DNA from: Mycobacterium shimoidei
Lineage (GTDB): Bacteria; Actinomycetota; Actinomycetes; Mycobacteriales; Mycobacteriaceae
Reading direction: 5' to 3'
Assembly: GCA_002101905.1 (NCBI GenBank)
Contig: LQPU01000062.1
Location: forward strand, 1-64,000
Length of the DNA stretch: 64,000 nt
Made by a program: the position numbers and the translations under genes. Below, piece after piece: positions 62,484 through 64,000 of this stretch (position 1 is the stretch's first letter; the number at the start of each line of letters is the position of its first letter). Under the pieces are notes generated by a model. That model made no database searches. It was not told the origin of the DNA and was given only the letters and a program-made list of their open reading frames with translations.

Positions 62484-63023
62484 CTACTTACCTGTCTTTC
62501 CGACCTTGCGGCGGACCTGCTCGCCCTCGTAACGTACGCCCTTGCCCTTGTACGGGTCGGGACGACGTAACCGGCGGATATTCGCCGAGATCTGGCCGAC
62601 CTTCTGTTTGTCGATCCCGGACACCGAGAACTTGGTCGGCGTCTCCACCGCGAACGTGATGCCTTCCGGCGCCTCGACCACCACGGGATGGCTATATCCA
62701 AGCGCGAATTCCAGCGCGTTTCCCTTCAGTTGCACGCGGTAACCGACGCCGAAGATTTCCATCTTGGTGGTGTAGCCCTGCGTCACACCGGTTACCAGGT
62801 TGGCCACCAGGGTGCGTGACAGCCCGTGCAACGAACGACTACGCCGCTCGTCGTTGGGCCGCGTCACCACAATGGCGCCATCGTCGTTGCGCGACACCCT
62901 GATCGGCTCGGCGACCGACAGCTCCAGGCTGCCCTTGGGGCCCTTGACCGAAACGTTCTGGCCCTCGATGGTCACGTCGACTCCGTCCGGAACCGGGATC
63001 GGCTGCTTACCAATGCGCGACAT
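62484..63023 (-). CDS. rplF: 50S ribosomal protein L6
   Basis: 179 residues from MSRIGKQPIPVPDGVDV, with two L6 repeats and the C-terminal signature IRRLRRPDPYKGKGVRYEGE. The start six codons downstream of the longest frame is set by the family start. 11 bp after rpsH. Confidence 0.97.
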   Translation of the reverse strand: MSRIGKQPIPVPDGVDVTIEGQNVSVKGPKGSLELSVAEPIRVSRNDDGAIVVTRPNDERRSRSLHGLSRTLVANLVTGVTQGYTTKMEIFGVGYRVQLKGNALEFALGYSHPVVVEAPEGITFAVETPTKFSVSGIDKQKVGQISANIRRLRRPDPYKGKGVRYEGEQVRRKVGKTGK

Positions 63024-63034
63024 CGATGCTCCCT

Positions 63035-63433
63035 CTACCACACGTACGCGAGGACTTCGCCGCCCACGCCCTGTCTGGCTGCCTGACGGTCGGTGAGCAG
63101 GCCCGAGGAGGTCGAAATGATCGCCACGCCAAGCCCGCCGAGCACACGCGGCAGATTGGTCGACTTCGCGTAGACCCGCAGACCCGGCTTGGACACCCGG
63201 CGCAGGCCGGCGATGCTGCGCTCCCGGCTGGGCCCGTACTTGAGCTGCACGACCAGCTCCTTGCCGACCCGCGCGTCTTCGACGCGGTAGTCGCTGATGT
63301 ACCCCTCACGCTTGAGGATCTCGGCGATGTTGGCCTTGATCTTCGAGTGCGGGAGGGTCACCTCTTCGTGGTACGCCGAATTGGCGTTGCGCAGACGTGT
63401 CAAGAAGTCTGCGATCGGGTCCGTCATAGTCAT
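63035..63433 (-). CDS. rpsH: 30S ribosomal protein S8
   Basis: 132 residues, MTMTDPIADFLTRLRNANSA start, C-terminus GLLTDRQARQ-like and GGEVLAYVW. S8 binds helix 21 of 16S rRNA and in many bacteria represses the spc operon. 72 bp after rpsN. Confidence 0.97.
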   Translation of the reverse strand: MTMTDPIADFLTRLRNANSAYHEEVTLPHSKIKANIAEILKREGYISDYRVEDARVGKELVVQLKYGPSRERSIAGLRRVSKPGLRVYAKSTNLPRVLGGLGVAIISTSSGLLTDRQAARQGVGGEVLAYVW

Positions 63434-63505
63434 TTAGCGCTGCTCCTCTTCATCGCTGCGCTCTGTATCGTCGACAACGCGGTCATAGTTGCGTCCTATG
63501 TCCCG

Positions 63506-63691
63506 TCACCAACTGCTCTTCTGCACACCGGGCAGTTCACCGGCGTGCGCCATCTCACGAAGACAGACGCGACACAGCCCGAACTTGCGGTAAACGGCAC
63601 GCGGGCGGCCGCATTTGCTGCAGCGGGTGTAGGTGCGCACCTTGAACTTCGGCTTGCGCTGAGCCTTGTTGACCAGTGCCTTCTTCGCCAT
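63506..63691 (-). CDS. rpsN: 30S ribosomal protein S14, zinc type (type Z)
   Basis: 61 residues, MAKKALVNKAQRKPKFKVRT start. Two CxxC pairs, CSKCG and CRVC, bind zinc, defining the short type Z S14. Mycobacteria also carry a zinc-free paralog elsewhere for zinc starvation. It lies four bases after rplE; the long frame upstream overlaps rplE and is rejected. Confidence 0.96.
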   Translation of the reverse strand: MAKKALVNKAQRKPKFKVRTYTRCSKCGRPRAVYRKFGLCRVCLREMAHAGELPGVQKSSW

Positions 63692-63695
63692 ATGC

Positions 63696-64000
63696 TCAGT
63701 TCTCCTTGAACGGAAAGCCGAGGGCCCGCAACAGCGCTCGTCCTTCGTCGTCGTTCGTCGCCGAGGTGACGACGGTGATGTCCATGCCACGGGTCCGGTC
63801 GATGGAGTCCACGTCGATCTCGTGGAACACCGACTGCTCGGCCAGCCCGAACGTGTAGTTGCCGGCGCCGTCGAACTGCTTGGGCGACAGGCCGCGGAAG
63901 TCGCGGATACGCGGCAGCGCGATCGAGGTGAGCCGGTCGAGGAATTCCCACATCCGATCGCCGCGCAGTGTCACCCGCGCCCCGATCGGCATGCCCTCGC
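63696..64000 (-). CDS. rplE: 50S ribosomal protein L5, C-terminal part (5' end outside window)
   Basis: The frame stays open at the window edge (EGMPIGARVTLRGDRMWEFLDRL), so only about 100 C-terminal residues are present. The signature FRGLSPKQFDGAGNYTFGLAEQ-VFHEID is typical, ending LLRALGFPFKEN. L5 binds 5S rRNA and contacts the P-site tRNA. Confidence 0.96.
   Translation of the reverse strand, partial: EGMPIGARVTLRGDRMWEFLDRLTSIALPRIRDFRGLSPKQFDGAGNYTFGLAEQSVFHEIDVDSIDRTRGMDITVVTSATNDDEGRALLRALGFPFKEN

Overview
The window is a high-GC chromosomal segment of a slow-growing Mycobacterium. This rests on the ESX-4 type VII secretion locus, the cutinase pair next to it, actinobacterial ribosomal protein operons, F420-type luciferase-like enzymes, the mycobacterial family of SAM methyltransferases, and leaderless promoters of the TANNNT-6-ATG form. 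No tRNA, rRNA or CRISPR array was seen. The species cannot be named from the sequence.

Layout. 1-820: 3' part of an ISL3-family insertion sequence, whose right end abuts a trypsin-like secreted protease. 1.6-11.5 kb: complete ESX-4 locus (esxT, esxU, an Rv3446c-like gene and eccC4 on the minus strand; eccD4 and mycP4 divergent on plus; eccB4 convergent on minus). 11.6-13.0 kb: two secreted cutinase-family hydrolases. 13.0-17.6 kb (minus): alpha operon infA-rpmJ-rpsM-rpsK-rpsD-rpoA-rplQ-truA. 18.0-22.4 kb: luciferase-like enzyme, rmlB/rmlC for dTDP-rhamnose, and membrane or hypothetical genes. 22.5-26.1 kb: valine-degradation operon mmsA-fadE9-mmsB. 26.1-28.6 kb: degenerate HAD protein and a GAF-kinase/response-regulator pair. 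28.6-41.8 kb: accessory island between the MarR gene (Rv0737-like) and rslA. 41.8-45.9 kb (minus): sigL/rslA, mapA, adk, secY. 46.2-60.7 kb: four paralogous SAM methyltransferases, xylB, serA2, fucA, an AraC regulator, dehydrogenases, sppA, a luciferase-like enzyme and a beta-lactamase-fold hydrolase. 60.7-64.0 kb (minus): spc operon rplE-rpsN-rpsH-rplF-rplR-rpsE-rpmD-rplO. From memory of the M. tuberculosis map, the left part matches Rv3444c-Rv3465 and the right part Rv0753c-Rv0716. Those two regions are far apart there but contiguous here, so spc-secY-adk-map and infA-rpoA-rplQ lie within one 50-kb stretch, as in many other bacteria.

Main discovery candidate. The island at 28.6-41.8 kb holds an uncharacterised set of biosynthesis-like enzymes: a ThDP-dependent acetolactate-synthase-like enzyme, two SRPBCC-like paralogs, a KAS III homolog whose catalytic His is Asn, a PLP aminotransferase, a flavin monooxygenase, a DUF4389 membrane protein, a methyltransferase, a 41-residue membrane peptide, and a MacB-type ABC transporter. 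Every transcription start region that matters in it carries a TGAAC(C/T)-16 bp-CGTGT(C/T)-like promoter with exactly the spacing of the sigL promoter itself. There are four such boxes in the island, two of them divergent and sharing an inverted repeat, plus one before sigL. The island therefore looks like a locally encoded SigL/RslA regulon. A decayed copy of the ThDP-enzyme start lies behind the second SRPBCC promoter, so part of the island was duplicated and then degenerated.
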